Assembly: GCA_019454045.1 (NCBI GenBank)
Contig: SKCR01031818.1
Location: forward strand, 1-64,000
DNA length: 64,000 nt
Source: Zanthoxylum bungeanum
Taxonomy: Eukaryota > Streptophyta > Magnoliopsida > Sapindales > Rutaceae
Reading direction: 5' to 3'
Shown piece by piece: positions 46,636 through 58,497 of the stretch. The notes beneath the pieces are model-generated. The model worked only from the letters and a program-made list of their open reading frames with translations. It had not been told where the DNA came from and searched no databases. Numbering within the stretch: the first letter of the stretch is position 1; each line of letters opens with the position of its first letter. Position numbers and translations under genes: made by a program.

Positions 46636-46956
46636 TCACTTTATCAATCTTCCCGATAATTCTGGTTTATGGAGTATGCTTATTAAAGGATATGTAGTGT
46701 ACACCGTGATTGGATGTCCCTGAAAGTAGGGCCTAAGCTTTCTTGCAGCCGTTATCAAAGCGAATACCAACTTCTCCATTAGTGGGTAGCGTGATTCTGC
46801 TCCCAACAGTGCTTTACTTACGTAGTAGACTGGGAGTTGTGCATCTGCCTCTTCTCTGATTAAGAATGCACTAACCGCGTGTTCTGAAACTCCCAGGTAG
46901 ATAAATAGCCTCTCGTTGTCGAGTGGCTTTGACAACAGAGGTGGGGTGGTAAGATA
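46636..46956 (-). pseudogene. element D RT-linked RNase H (truncated)
   Basis: This is the gypsy RT-linked RNase H, starting with LTTPPLLSKP (the connection end of RT, about 46931-46956) and continuing VSEHAVSAFLIREE, YYVSKALLGAESRYPLMEKL and LRPYFQGHPI. An in-frame TGA at 46633-46635 ends it where Trp is usual. Upstream of about 46957 the RT similarity stops abruptly, marking the break of element D. Confidence 0.85.
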
Positions 46957-47954
46957 TCACTGTGTGTGGCATTTAAGGGCTGACAGTGTCGGTTTTGTGT
47001 CTTCACGTGGGGGGTAGCGAGAGAGTGGCAGTGAGTGGATTTGGTGAACTATTTTATGTATGTAGGTTATGCGCGTGAAGGTCAGGCTGCTGGAGGTCGT
47101 TGGTTTAGGAGTATGTTTGTGAAGATGCTTATTGTTTAGAGAGGGTGGTTCGATGATGGTAGAGTAGAGGAGGAAGAGAAAATTATTTGCTTTCTTTCTT
47201 GTTGCTTTGGGCGTGAGTTGCTAGGGCTTCAAGGTTGGTTTTAGGCTTCTTTTTATAGGCAAAGGGTTGGGGTTTACCTTGTGTGAAAAGGGAAAGGATT
47301 TGTTTAATTATGGGAGATATTTTTAATTAGTGTGTGATAGAGAAAAATCTTTTAATTAGGGAAGTGATTAGATATAATTTGATTTGTTAGGAAGATGATA
47401 TATTTGATTTGTTTTATTTAGGTATGTAATTTAATCGAATTAGGAAAGCGTTTGATGAGATTTGATTTGTATCTTTTAATTAGGGAATGTGATTTATCTT
47501 GATTTTAGCATGTGTTAATATGTGTTTTTGTTTAATTTGGAAGGTGATGGGAGTGAATGGACTCCTTGGGCGTGTATCAGAGGCAGTTTTCAGGGTCATT
47601 TGGGTGTGTCTCAGAGGTAGTTTTCATGGGCTGGTTTGGGCGAGTTCAGGGGCTGACTTCAGGGGCTAATGGATGAAGGCTAATGGCATGAGTGGTTGCC
47701 GCATGGGTAATGGCGTGAGTGGTGTGAATTGGGGCTTGGTGTGTGACTTGCGGGGGTTTGGGTTAAGGTTGTGTTTTAAAACAGAGGTCCAACAAGCGAA
47801 CCCGAAGCCAAACAAGCGAATTAAATCCAACAAGATGTCAATGTCTGACTCTTCCCTTCCGACGTCCGTTTCCGTGACTTCCACAATTTAAAGAGGTAGT
47901 GTCTCCATGTGAGACTCATCATCAGGACTTATTTGCAAAAATGCAGTGCCTACA
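46957..47954 (-). other. unassigned segment, possibly LTR-derived
   Basis: This stretch has no coding region I recognise. It could be an LTR: between about 46961 and 47887 it starts TG and ends CCACA. It holds a minus-strand TATA box (TATAAAAAG, about 47246-47254) with a pyrimidine-rich leader after it. No 5-bp duplication, primer site or second copy is seen. It separates element D from the oppositely oriented copia H. Short open frames at 47666-47884 have no support. Confidence 0.4.
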
Positions 47955-48087
47955 GTGGTGCAGCCGTGTCATGGAAATCCTCGAGGTAAACATGTATTGC
48001 CCGGTCTACTATAAAATCCGAATTCATAACATTAGACAAAACATCGAAAGAAGCAGAATGACTTCGAAATTTTCTAGAGGATATTCC
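47955..48087 (+). pseudogene. copia H RNase H, first part
   Basis: This plus-strand fragment is homologous to the RNase H of copia A and B (nucleotide blocks for GAAVSWKSS and the following 35 codons). It is out of frame in places and is cut at 48088 by element G. The remainder is at 57793. Confidence 0.75.
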
Positions 48088-49932
48088 TTAATCATTAAAT
48101 ATCCCTAGTCGGAGTATTATCGAGATTGGACATCAATAATGCGTAAAAGACTAGTATTACACTTGTGCGCGTTGTGAGAGCATAACGACATAGTTCTCAT
48201 TTATTTGGGTATAGGATACTCATGCAAGTGTAATAAGAGGTTGTGTTTATCGATGGTACGGGAACAGCTTTGCTCTGGATAGACCCCTCAGAATTCATTG
48301 GTAGTATGACTATGCGTCTATGGAAGTCCGAATCAAGGTATGTGTATTTGGTCTTAACCTGAGACTTGCACCGCTAATACTTGCGACAATCAATATACTT
48401 TGGTTTTGGTCATCCAGGGCTTTAACAAGTTATATGTACGCCTCTTCTGGGTATATTGAGAATCGTAGTGTATTGGGTGTGATGTCAAGATGGAAGTATC
48501 ACTCCAGTCATAGTGGAGATGATGATCACGTAGGATACGGAACTGGTGCTCTTTTATGATGCAGCTATCGGGATAATATGACTAGGTCATGATTATCCGA
48601 TTATAGAGACTAGTTACCAGAGATTCGATATGTGCTTCGTACGGGGCAGACACAATTCCAGCCCCGGGCCTAGCACGTGACATCCGATATTGGATCGTAA
48701 TACGCAATACTACGTATACTACGCCTGATATAGATCACATATTCCTTTAAGAATATTTCTGGAGAATTGGGTAGGCACGGTGCTTTGCTAGAAGCCAACC
48801 ATGTCTTGTAAATCGGTAAAAACGTAGTACTAGGTACGTACGTGTTCAGATAGTCCGACGACCGGATTTACTGCCAACATATTCGGGGATCTCATGGGTC
48901 GCTTCCCGAAGATTCACCGATGACGTATGACTCGCACATATTAATCTGAGATTAATTATTAAAGAAATAGATAATTAATCTGGGATTAATTACGGAGATA
49001 TTTTATCTGGGATAAAATATTATTTAAAAGAGAGAGAACGATTAATCTGGAATTAATCGATAAAATAATATATTCGATATATTATACGAAATTAGATTTC
49101 GACGCGGAATTAAAATTGGATTTTAATTCGGGCGAACGAGTTAATTTAGAATTAATTCGTTAGCGACATGAATAGTAATTTTGCTAGGCATAATTATTTA
49201 ATTAAATTTGATTTAATTACGTCGCAACTGAAAATCCGTTAATTCGGAATTAGCGAACCCGAGCCCGGGAGTGTTTGCGGGCCCACTCGCATTTCGAATT
49301 CAAGTGCGGCCCACAAGTCACATCACGCGTCACATCACTCGTCATTCATGTGATGGATGTCTTGTCACTTTGAGTGATTGACAACCAGTCACTATTCATG
49401 AGTGATGTGAGTTGTTGGAAGGCATTAATTGCCATTTTGGCTCCAAAAATTGGTTGACCTTTTTGAAAGGCAAATACCAAATTTTGGAAATGAATTTGGT
49501 AATTGTTTTAGAAACAAATAAACCAACTCAACACAACACCTCTCTCTCTCTCCCTCATTCTCCCAAAATTCGGCCTTGGGCCAATTTTCTTCTCTCCAAA
49601 ATCCTTCAATGCCAAGAGTTGAAGAAGAAGCTTAGGAAGATTTGTGGCAAATTTTCCAAGGTGCTAGCACACATTAGGAGTCTTATGAAGGTGATAGGGA
49701 AACCCACCCATGGGCATGGAATGCACACCCAAGCTTGGAGCTTGGCCGAACAAATGGAGCACAAAAAGGGAGGCCAAAACCGTGAGCTTCATGGAGGAAA
49801 AGCTTGAAGATTTTTGTTGTTCCTCGCATCGCAAAAGCCGATATTTGTAAGTATGATTTCGTCATACTTCTTATGAGTATTCACATGATTTCTATGCTTA
49901 AATCGATCTTGGGACTATAGTAGAAACCAACA
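48088..49932 (+). mobile_element. truncated 5' LTR of copia G
   Basis: This 1845-bp sequence aligns to 55941-57787 of the 3' LTR. The first 191 bp are missing although ATTCC directly abuts the truncated end. Confidence 0.87.
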
Positions 49933-52900
49933 ATGGTATCTTGAGCCATTTTGAGCATGAAATATACTTAGTGTAAAATTTGGGTAAATTGGATTTGAGC
50001 ATGTTTTGACTAAATTACTTGTTTGAGCATGCTTGTATATGGATGACTTGGAGTTGTTTGTGATCAATTTTGTGAAAAATGGATTGGATCAATTTTCCCC
50101 AAATTTGAGGCTTGGCCGAAACATATGCTTACCCTAATGTCATGGTGATTTTGTTTTTTGAATCATTGGATGAGATTGAAAGACTTGGGAAATGTTGATT
50201 TAGGATTTAATTGGATTGAATTCGGAATCGGACATAAAACCCTACAATTGCCGTGAATGATAAGCATGGAAATTGATTGATTTTTTGATTCAATTGTATT
50301 GGACATAAGTTGATGATGATAAGCATAATTAATTGAGTAAATTAGTGTTTTGGAAATATTAATTTGATTAATTAATTATGGCTATACACTTTAATTAATT
50401 TAATTGTGAAATTTGGAATTTTGTGATTTAAATTAATTGGGCTTATTTTAGAATTGGGCTTGAAAAGTTGTATTTGGGCTTAATGGGCTTGGTTGGGCCA
50501 AGTTTGGTTTAGGCTAATTAGTTGGATCCAATTGGGCCCAAAACCATATCCATAAAGTCCAAATATAATAAAATAGACCTTTAATTTTAATTGGGCCTAA
50601 TGGGCATAAATTGGTTTCTTGGAAAATAAGGGTGATTCCTTAAATGGGCTTTGGTATTTGGGTTTGACCCATATTGACCAAAAGTCCATGCCTTATGAAA
50701 TTAATTAAAAGCCCATTGGACTTTAATTAAATTAACATTGGATGTTAATTGGGCTTTGAGACCCATAACGATTAGATTTAGAATCTAAGTCGTAAAGGCA
50801 CATTAAAAATTGTAATTATTTAATTTAGAATTAAATATAGAATTAGTATTAAATACAAATTAAATTGGATTTAATATTGTAGTTTAATAAAATTCGTGAA
50901 TTCGTACTTTGAGTACTTATTCGTAAAACGAGTCGGACTCGCGCAAAATCAAATCGTTGTTTGAACATTGGATGGTCATTAATTTCAGATTAATTAATTG
51001 GATTAGATTGATTGATAATATATTTTGTGTGAATACATGGATGCGATGTATGAATAATGTATATCGGATGGATATTAGATGGGTGAGGGCAATTTTGGAA
51101 ATTATTGTAATAAATTTAGAATTTATTAAATTGGACCTGCGTGTCCAGCCTATTACCTCTTGACTCTTTGTATTTCTCTTCTCACCTATTCCCCTCAATG
51201 TAAATGAGGTTTATTTAGAAGTGTTATGTAATCGGGTAGAAGTAATACTTGTGCTAGCGAGAGAGAGGAAATGGAGAGATTTGTTCTAGGAACAATGTGT
51301 TAAATATCCGTCCGCATATCATTATTATTTTATTGATGCGCCTTATTATGTTTTTAGAATGCATGTTTAAGGGTGTATGATGATGAGACCTTAACAAAGA
51401 TGATAAATTGGTTGCCAATTTACGCGAAAAACCCTCACTACATATTAAGCATTTTTCCTTCCATTGAGTGATTCTTACTCAAGATCCAAGATTGACACTG
51501 GTTTGTTGGCCAAAGTCAAGACCTTTGTCCGTCGCGGATGTGTTTGAATCATGAAGGCTTTGTTCCATATCGGTGTCTTGTCCAAGTTATGATTTGTTGG
51601 CCAAAGTCAAGATCACTTCTTGTCCATCGACATCGATTACGAAGCTTTCCATGGTCAATGGGTTCCGCTTAACTGGGATCATTAAGTTTGTTATGCCAAA
51701 GCCAAGGCTTAATTGATTCAGAGGAAACAGGTTATGGAATATATTGGATATATTGGCATATATAAGATATATATTTCGGACTTGGACGTCCACCTACTGG
51801 ATCTAGGAATTGGATGGGATCCAATTGATCTTAGAGATCTACCTAGTTAATTATCATACAATTTGTTGGCCAAAGTCAAGATTGTGTGTTATTTAACGGG
51901 ATCCTAGCCCACTAGGAAACAAGGTTTCCCGAGTACTCCACAGAGGGTTAGAGGCTCGCCGAAAAATAGTGCGAGGCAAGTATTAAATTTGCAATATTCG
52001 TTTAGTTACTTGCCAATACGCGCTCATTTCAAATTTTTCGTCAAATAAATTAATATATTAGTTGGACTAATATTCAATCGTTGTTTTAATTAAACAGTTG
52101 GACTGTATTCAAACTACTTCAATTATAGTTGATTATATAATTGGATTATAGTAATCAATATATTTGAATTTAACCAATTAAATTATAGTTGATTATATAG
52201 TTAGACTATAGTAATCATTATAAACAATAGTACCTAAAATCGTTGATTTGATAGTTAGACTATTGGAATCAAGATAAATGAAAGATTAGCGTTTAGAACA
52301 TAATCCTGGGAGAAAATGTTTTAAACGGCTTTAATTTTCAGATTGGGAATAAAACTTCAGGATAGTTCTGGAGACCGAGAAGTTACTTTATTTGATATAG
52401 TGACATCTCGAGCCTAAGCCCGGAGTTGAGCAAATAGTAGAACATGATATTTGGAATTCATTCATGTGATGATAACTTTAGTGCTTAATCCGTTATGCTT
52501 GCCGCAAAGACTCCTTAATTTCTTAGTCAGAACTAGGATTAGATCCTTATAGTATGATATTGAAATTGAAGGATCTTCATAGATCTATCTTAGATCTTAG
52601 AAGTACAAATTGCAATAGATAACTCTTGGAGAGTTAATGGCTATTCTCAAGGAGACAAAACCAAAGTTTGCAATAGGCAAGAAGCGCAAGGCGCATCTTA
52701 CTTCGACATCCAGAAGGCCAAGGCTTGGCCAAAGGCTTCTGGGGTGTGGAAAAGAGGCAAAGGCAAAAGTCATTAGAATCTTCTGGGAAGATAAAGGACA
52801 TATCCCAAGATGTCTGCCAAAACTGTGGCAAACGGGGTCACTGAAGCGTGACTGCCGTATGGACAAGGTAGACATGAAGGAAGAAAAGATGGGGCAAGGC

Positions 52901-55749
52901 TCCGGCTTTAAATATGTTTGTTATAAACATGTTCACTACTAGTATTAAAATTGGATTTAGATACTGGATGTGGTACATAAATATATACTGGTGTGCATAA
53001 TCTGCTGATAAGCGGGATACTGACTTTAGTTGAGATTGATCTATGAATTGAAAACGGGACGAGAGTCGCTGTTTTAACCGTAGAAACCTAAGTTTAGGAA
53101 CTACCCTTTGGGTATGTACTTAAATTAGGAAACTGTTACAATGTAACTAGTTTGACTAGAAATATTATCTCTATATCAGGGTTTAACCCGTTGCGGGTAT
53201 ACCTTTATATTCTAGAACACTAAAGTGTTTTATTTTATAAAGATGATATTGAGATAAACACATTAGATGTGAATAACAGTATTTATATTTTGAATATAAA
53301 TAAATCTCAAACGTATGACAGGACAAACAAATAGCTCAAACTGATTTAATCAGATGAGACTTATTTGTGACATTGTTGTCTGGGACACAATTAACAAGAC
53401 TCGTATATCCACACTTTTGAAGAGTGGATACTAGGATGGATTTGATTCTATTCAAATGATGTCTACGAATCTAGTTTATTAGGCAAAGTGCCTAAAGTGC
53501 CTTTTGCTTGGTAAAAGTGTAAGTGCCACCGATCTGTTAGCCCTCAGTCATAGTGACATAAGTGGGCCCATGTCTAGCTAGGCTAGAGGTGGATATGAAT
53601 GTTTCGTGACCTTTACGGATGTGGCATCGCGTTATGGTTATGTGCTTCTTTTGAAACACAAATCAGAAACTTTTATAGTTTCGACACGAAGTAGAAAGAC
53701 AGACCGGCTAAAGTATTATACCGTCACGGTTAGACCATGGTGAAAAATACTTAAGCAATAAGTTTCTTGAATACCTGAAAGAGTATAGTATTCTTTCATA
53801 TTGGACTCCTCCCGGAACACCTCAGTTTGACGGTGTGTCCGAACAGAGAAACCAAATTTTGTTGGACATGATAAGGTTAATCATGAGTAGCTCTGAGCTA
53901 CCATTTCCTTCACAGGATACGCATTAAACAGTGCAACACTTATTTTGAATAAGGTTCCATAAAAATCTGTTTGACAAACTTCATATTAGATATGAACATG
54001 AAAGAAATCGGATTTTCTCATTCCTGTAGATTTGGGAATGCTAGGCATAAGTTTGGATGATACCAAACTAGAACCCAAATCGGATAAGTGCCTAAGTTGT
54101 AGGTTATCCTAGGGTAACCAAAGTATAGTACTTATACAACCCACAAGAGAACAATGTTATTGTTGCTCGCCATGCGGTTTTCCTAAGAGGAATACCTATA
54201 TGCAGTGGTAAGTGGGAGCAAAGTAAAACTCGATGAAAATCGGAGTAATACTGTTCCAGGCACCAATTCCCTAATGGAACACAAATAGTTCATCAAGGAT
54301 GAAACTATACCAATAATCTTCGAATACACAAGAACCGCGTAAGTCGGAGAGAGTCAGAAAACAACCTGGGAGGTATGGGTTTCTGATCTCACCTCATAAA
54401 GATGTCAATCTTATTGAGGAATACGAACTGACTTCGTATGAGGAAGTGATACAAGGTATCGACTCCCTATAATGGCAAAGTGCCATGAAGTCCGAAATGG
54501 ATTCCATGTAAACCAACCAAGTTTGAATACTGGTTGATGTACAGGAAGGCATTGTGCCTATTGGTACTATATAAGTCTTCAAGGAAGACATACATGGAAG
54601 ACAACAAACCCACGTACAAAGCTAGGCTTGTAGCGAAAAGGTATCATTATCAACATTGTGTCGATTACGAAGAAACCTTTTATCTGTTGCCATGGTTAAA
54701 TCCATTTGGATAATGCTTGCTGATGCTGCATGTTTCATTTATGAAATATAGCAGCAGGAACGTCAAAATCGTTTTCCTTAAAAGGAAACCTTTTGGAGGA
54801 TGTTTATAACATCCTGACGATTTTGTCGTACCAAAACGAGCAAACAAGGTTTGCAAGTTAATTCGATCCATAGATGGATTGAAGCAAGCATATCGTTCTT
54901 GAAACTATCGTCTTTATGTAATCATAATGGTATATGATTTAATTCAAAACGAAAATGATTCTTGTGTATATAAGAAGGTTAGTGGGAGCTCCTAAGTAAT
55001 GATGACATATCATTTCTTGGAAATGATATTCCCATAATAAAATCGGTGAAAACTTGGCTTTCATGAAAATTCTCCGTAGAATTCTTGGGAGAGACAACCT
55101 TTATTCTGGAATAAGGATCTACTGGGATAGATCAAAAAGTTGTTGGCACTCTCCGAGAACTCGTGCATTGAAATAAATGTACGCGACCTGGTGTCTCATA
55201 TGCTTTAAGCATATGGAGTAACAATCAGGCCAATCCAAGTGATAGTCACTGGATTGATGTTAAGAACATCCTTAAGTATCTTAGATGAACTAATGACACT
55301 TTCTTATACTATGGAGAAGGAGAACTTGAAGTGACTGGGTTCACTGTTGCAAGTTTCCTAACCGATAAAAATGACTATAAGTCGTAACAAAGGTACTATA
55401 AAGTTTGAATAACGGAACAGTGAGCTGGAAATCTTCCAAGCAAGATACTGTTACCGTATAAACAACAAAAGCGGAATATTGCTGCAGCTGAGGCAGCAAT
55501 AGAAGCCTTTTGGATCGATAATAATCCTAATCAGATTAGGAGTAGTTCTGTTAGCAGCTGAGCTAGGCTACAGCACAGGCTAAAGAATTAATGGTCTCAT
55601 CGCGGCGATGTGATGATCGAATAAATCGCATCAGATGATAACACTGTAAATCCGCTGACGAAAGCCTTTTCTCAGCAGAAGTTTGAGCGAACCGTACATA
55701 GTTCGGGTGTAGGACACTTGAGTGATTGGCTATAGGCCAAATGGGAGAT
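49933..55749 (+). pseudogene. copia G internal region: decayed gag-pol
   Basis: This is collinear with the copia F internal region. Recognisable pieces are a zinc-knuckle region at about 52640-52940, where CQNCGKRGH is read in one frame and the final KRDC in another, so the knuckle is frameshifted; gag-pre-integrase at about 53345-53440; and integrase core start at about 53585-53650 (GGYE.FVTFTDVAS). RT-like stretches lie at about 54580-54960, and the RNase H end IAAAEAA near 55465. Three TTGTTGGCCAAAGTCAAG words recur at about 51502, 51595 and 51864. 49950-51480 is AT-rich leader/gag remnant. No working ORF remains. Confidence 0.78.
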
Positions 55750-57787
55750 TGTTGGACAATTATGACCCATAGCATCACTATTTGTACAGATCATGGTGTT
55801 GTTGTGCAAATTAACTATATGACAAAGGAAATTACCCTTTTATCATTTGTAATTGGATTACCTAGATGTATAAATGATAAAAGGTCCATATGATTAGTTA
55901 CGGATTGAGATGATATGAGACAGTATCAATCCACGAAGGTTTAATCATTAAATATCCCTAGTCGGAGTATTATCGAGATTGGACATCGATAATGCGTAAA
56001 AAACTAGTATTACACTTGTGCGTGTTATGGGAGCATAACGGCATAGTTCTCATATATTTGGGTATAAGATACTCATGCAAGTGTAATAAGAGGTTGTGTT
56101 CACCGATGGTACGGGAATAGCTTCGCTCTGGATAGACCCCTCGGAATTCCATTGGTAGTATGACTATGTGTCTATGGAAGTCCGAATCAGGGTAGGTGTA
56201 TTTGGTCTTAACCTGAGACTTGCACCGCTAATACTTGCGACAATCAATATACTTTGGTTTTGGTCGTCCAGGGCTTTAACAGGTTATATGTACGCCTCTT
56301 TTGGGTATATTGAGAATCGTAACGTATTGGGTGTGATGTCAAGATGGAAGTATCACTCCAGTCATAGTGGAGATGATGATCACGTAGGATACGAAACTGG
56401 TGCTCTTTTATGCTGCAGCTATCGGGATAATATGACTATGTCATGATTATCCGATTATAGAGACTAGTTACCAGAGATCCGATATGTGCTTCGTACGGGG
56501 CAGACACAATTCCAGCCCCAGGCCTAGCACGTGACATCCGATAATGGATCGTAATATGCAATACTACGTATACTACGCCTGATATAGATCACATATTCCT
56601 TTAAGAATATTTCTGGAGAATTGGGTAGGCACGGTGCTTTGCTAGAAGCCAACCATGTCTTGTAAATCGGTAAAAACGTAGTACTAGGTACGTACGTGTT
56701 CAGATAGTCCGACGACCGGATTTACTGCCAACATATCCGGGGATCTCATCGGTCACTTCCCGAAGATTCACCGATGACGTATGACTCGCACATAATTAAT
56801 CTGGGATTAATTATTAAAGAAAGAGAAAATTAATTTGGGATTAATTACGGAGATATTTTATCTGGGATAAAATATTATTTAAAAGAGAGAGAACGATTAA
56901 TCTGGAATTAATCGATAAAATAATATATTCGATATATTATACGAAATTGGATTTCGACGCGGAATTAAAATTGGATTTTAATTCGGGCGAACGAGTTAAT
57001 TTAGAATTAATTCGTTAGCGACATGAATAGTAATTTTGCTAGGCATAATTATTTAATTAATTTGATTTAATTACGTCGCAACTGAAAATCCGTTAATTCG
57101 GAATTAGCGAACCCGAGCACGGGAGTGTTTGCGGGCCCACTCGCATTTCGAATTCAAGTGCGGCCCACAAGTCACATCACGCGTCACATCACTCGTCATT
57201 CATGTGATGGATGTCTTGTCACTTTGAGTGATTGACAACCAGTCACTATTCATGAGTGATGTGAGTTGTTGGAAGGCATTAATTGCCATTTTGGCTCCAA
57301 AAATTGGTTGACCTTTTTGAAAGGCAAATACCAAATTTTGGAAAATGAATTTGGTAATTGTTTTAGAAACAAATAAACCAACTCAACACAACACCTCTCT
57401 CTCTCTCCCTCATTCTCCCAAAATTCGGCCTTGGGCCAATTTTCTTCTCTCCAAAATCCTTCAATGCCGAGAGTTGAAGAAGAAGCTTAGGAAGAATTGT
57501 GGCAAATTTTCCAAGGTGCTAGCACACATTAGGAGTCTTATGAAGGTGACAGGGAAACCCACCCATGGGCATGGAATGCACACCCAAGCTCGGAGCTTGG
57601 CCGAACAAATGGAGCACAAAAAGGGAGGCCAAAACCGTGAGCTTTATGAAGGAAAAGCTTGAAGATTTTTGTTGTTCCTCGCATCGCAAAAGCCGATATT
57701 TGTAAGTATGATTCCGACATACTTCTTATGAGTATTCACATGATTTCTATGCTTAAATCGATCTTGGGACTATAGTAGAAACCAACA
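55750..57787 (+). mobile_element. 3' LTR of copia G
   Basis: This 2038-bp LTR starts TGTTGGACAATTATG and ends ACCAACA. It is preceded by a polypurine-like GGGAGAT and followed by ATTCC (57788-57792). Confidence 0.9.
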
Positions 57788-57792
57788 ATTCC

Positions 57793-58057
57793 AAATTAGC
57801 CCAAACCAGTATCAGTGATAAGAATACATTGTGATAGTCAATCGGTTGTTGGGAGAGCCCAAAATATAATGTATAATGGTAAGTCTCGACACATACGTCG
57901 CAAATATAATACCATACGACAACTGCTCTCAAGTGGCATAATTTCGATAGATTATGTCAAATCGAAGGAAAACCTAACGGATCCACTTACCAAAGGTTTA
58001 CCTAGAGAGCAAGTTGAAAAATCATCGAGGGGAATGGGCTTGAAGCCTATAAATTAA
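57793..58057 (+). pseudogene. copia H RNase H, second part, and pol end
   Basis: This continues copia H after element G. IRIHCDSQSVVGRAQ is followed by the [20 protein letters not shown] ending and the natural stop. It is close to the copies at 665-1201 and 14465-14959, but on the plus strand. A TAG replaces a Trp codon just after the element G site. Confidence 0.85.
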
Positions 58058-58497
58058 GAATTGTCACTGTGGAAACCCAACCTAGCTGACTTGAGATCCC
58101 AAGATTTAGGTTCAAAAAGGACAACCGAAACTTTGTGCAATTCAAAACAAGCATTGTAGAGTTTTATACTTTTTCCCATTCCTGTAATGACGCGGAGTGT
58201 TGTCTGTCAAGGCTAGGATAAACTAAGGCTTTTAATGATCACTATATTAGGAGAAGAGTCCTAATGGGGGTAAATGCATATTACCTCTTCATAGAAGATC
58301 ACCTATTTCAAGTAAGAATTGAGGCCGCTTCTATAAGAGTTTTTAAAGGCTGAATTCCCTAAAGTACTTGATGAATCCAAGACCAATGTTCATGGCCGAA
58401 ATGAACACAACCGTAGAACGGGAAATGGTCGAAGTAAAGCTGTGTGTTGGCAATTATCTTGGTTTACACCAACAACAGAACAGTTCAAGACTATGGG
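58058..58497 (+). other. 3' untranslated region of copia H (truncated)
   Basis: This is the reverse orientation of 98-664 and 13889-14464. Similarity ends near 58497, before the polypurine tract and LTR, where remnant I begins. Confidence 0.75.

Larger units (their letters stand above)
21875..46956 (-). mobile_element. Ty3/gypsy Tat-like element D: 3' part only, split by elements E and F
   Basis: D is read on the minus strand. Its pieces are the 3' LTR (21875-22435), tail and polypurine tract (22436-22630), a 39-bp piece (30930-30968), a repeat-rich 3' region (40762-41870), an antisense accessory gene (41937-44496, plus strand) and part of pol (44773-46956). Elements E (TSD TGTTC) and F (TSD AACCT) sit inside it. 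LTR and repeat words match element C, so C and D are one family. The 5' half (5' LTR, gag, protease, most of RT) is missing; the break is near 46957. Confidence 0.85.
48088..57787 (+). mobile_element. Ty1/copia element G: degenerate, 5' LTR truncated
   Basis: G is related to F. It has a 5' LTR missing its first 191 bp (48088-49932), a decayed primer site (TGGTATCTTGAGCC, 49934), internal region (to 55749) and full 3' LTR (55750-57787). ATTCC at 48083-48087 and 57788-57792 flanks it. It lies inside the RNase H of copia H. Confidence 0.88.
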
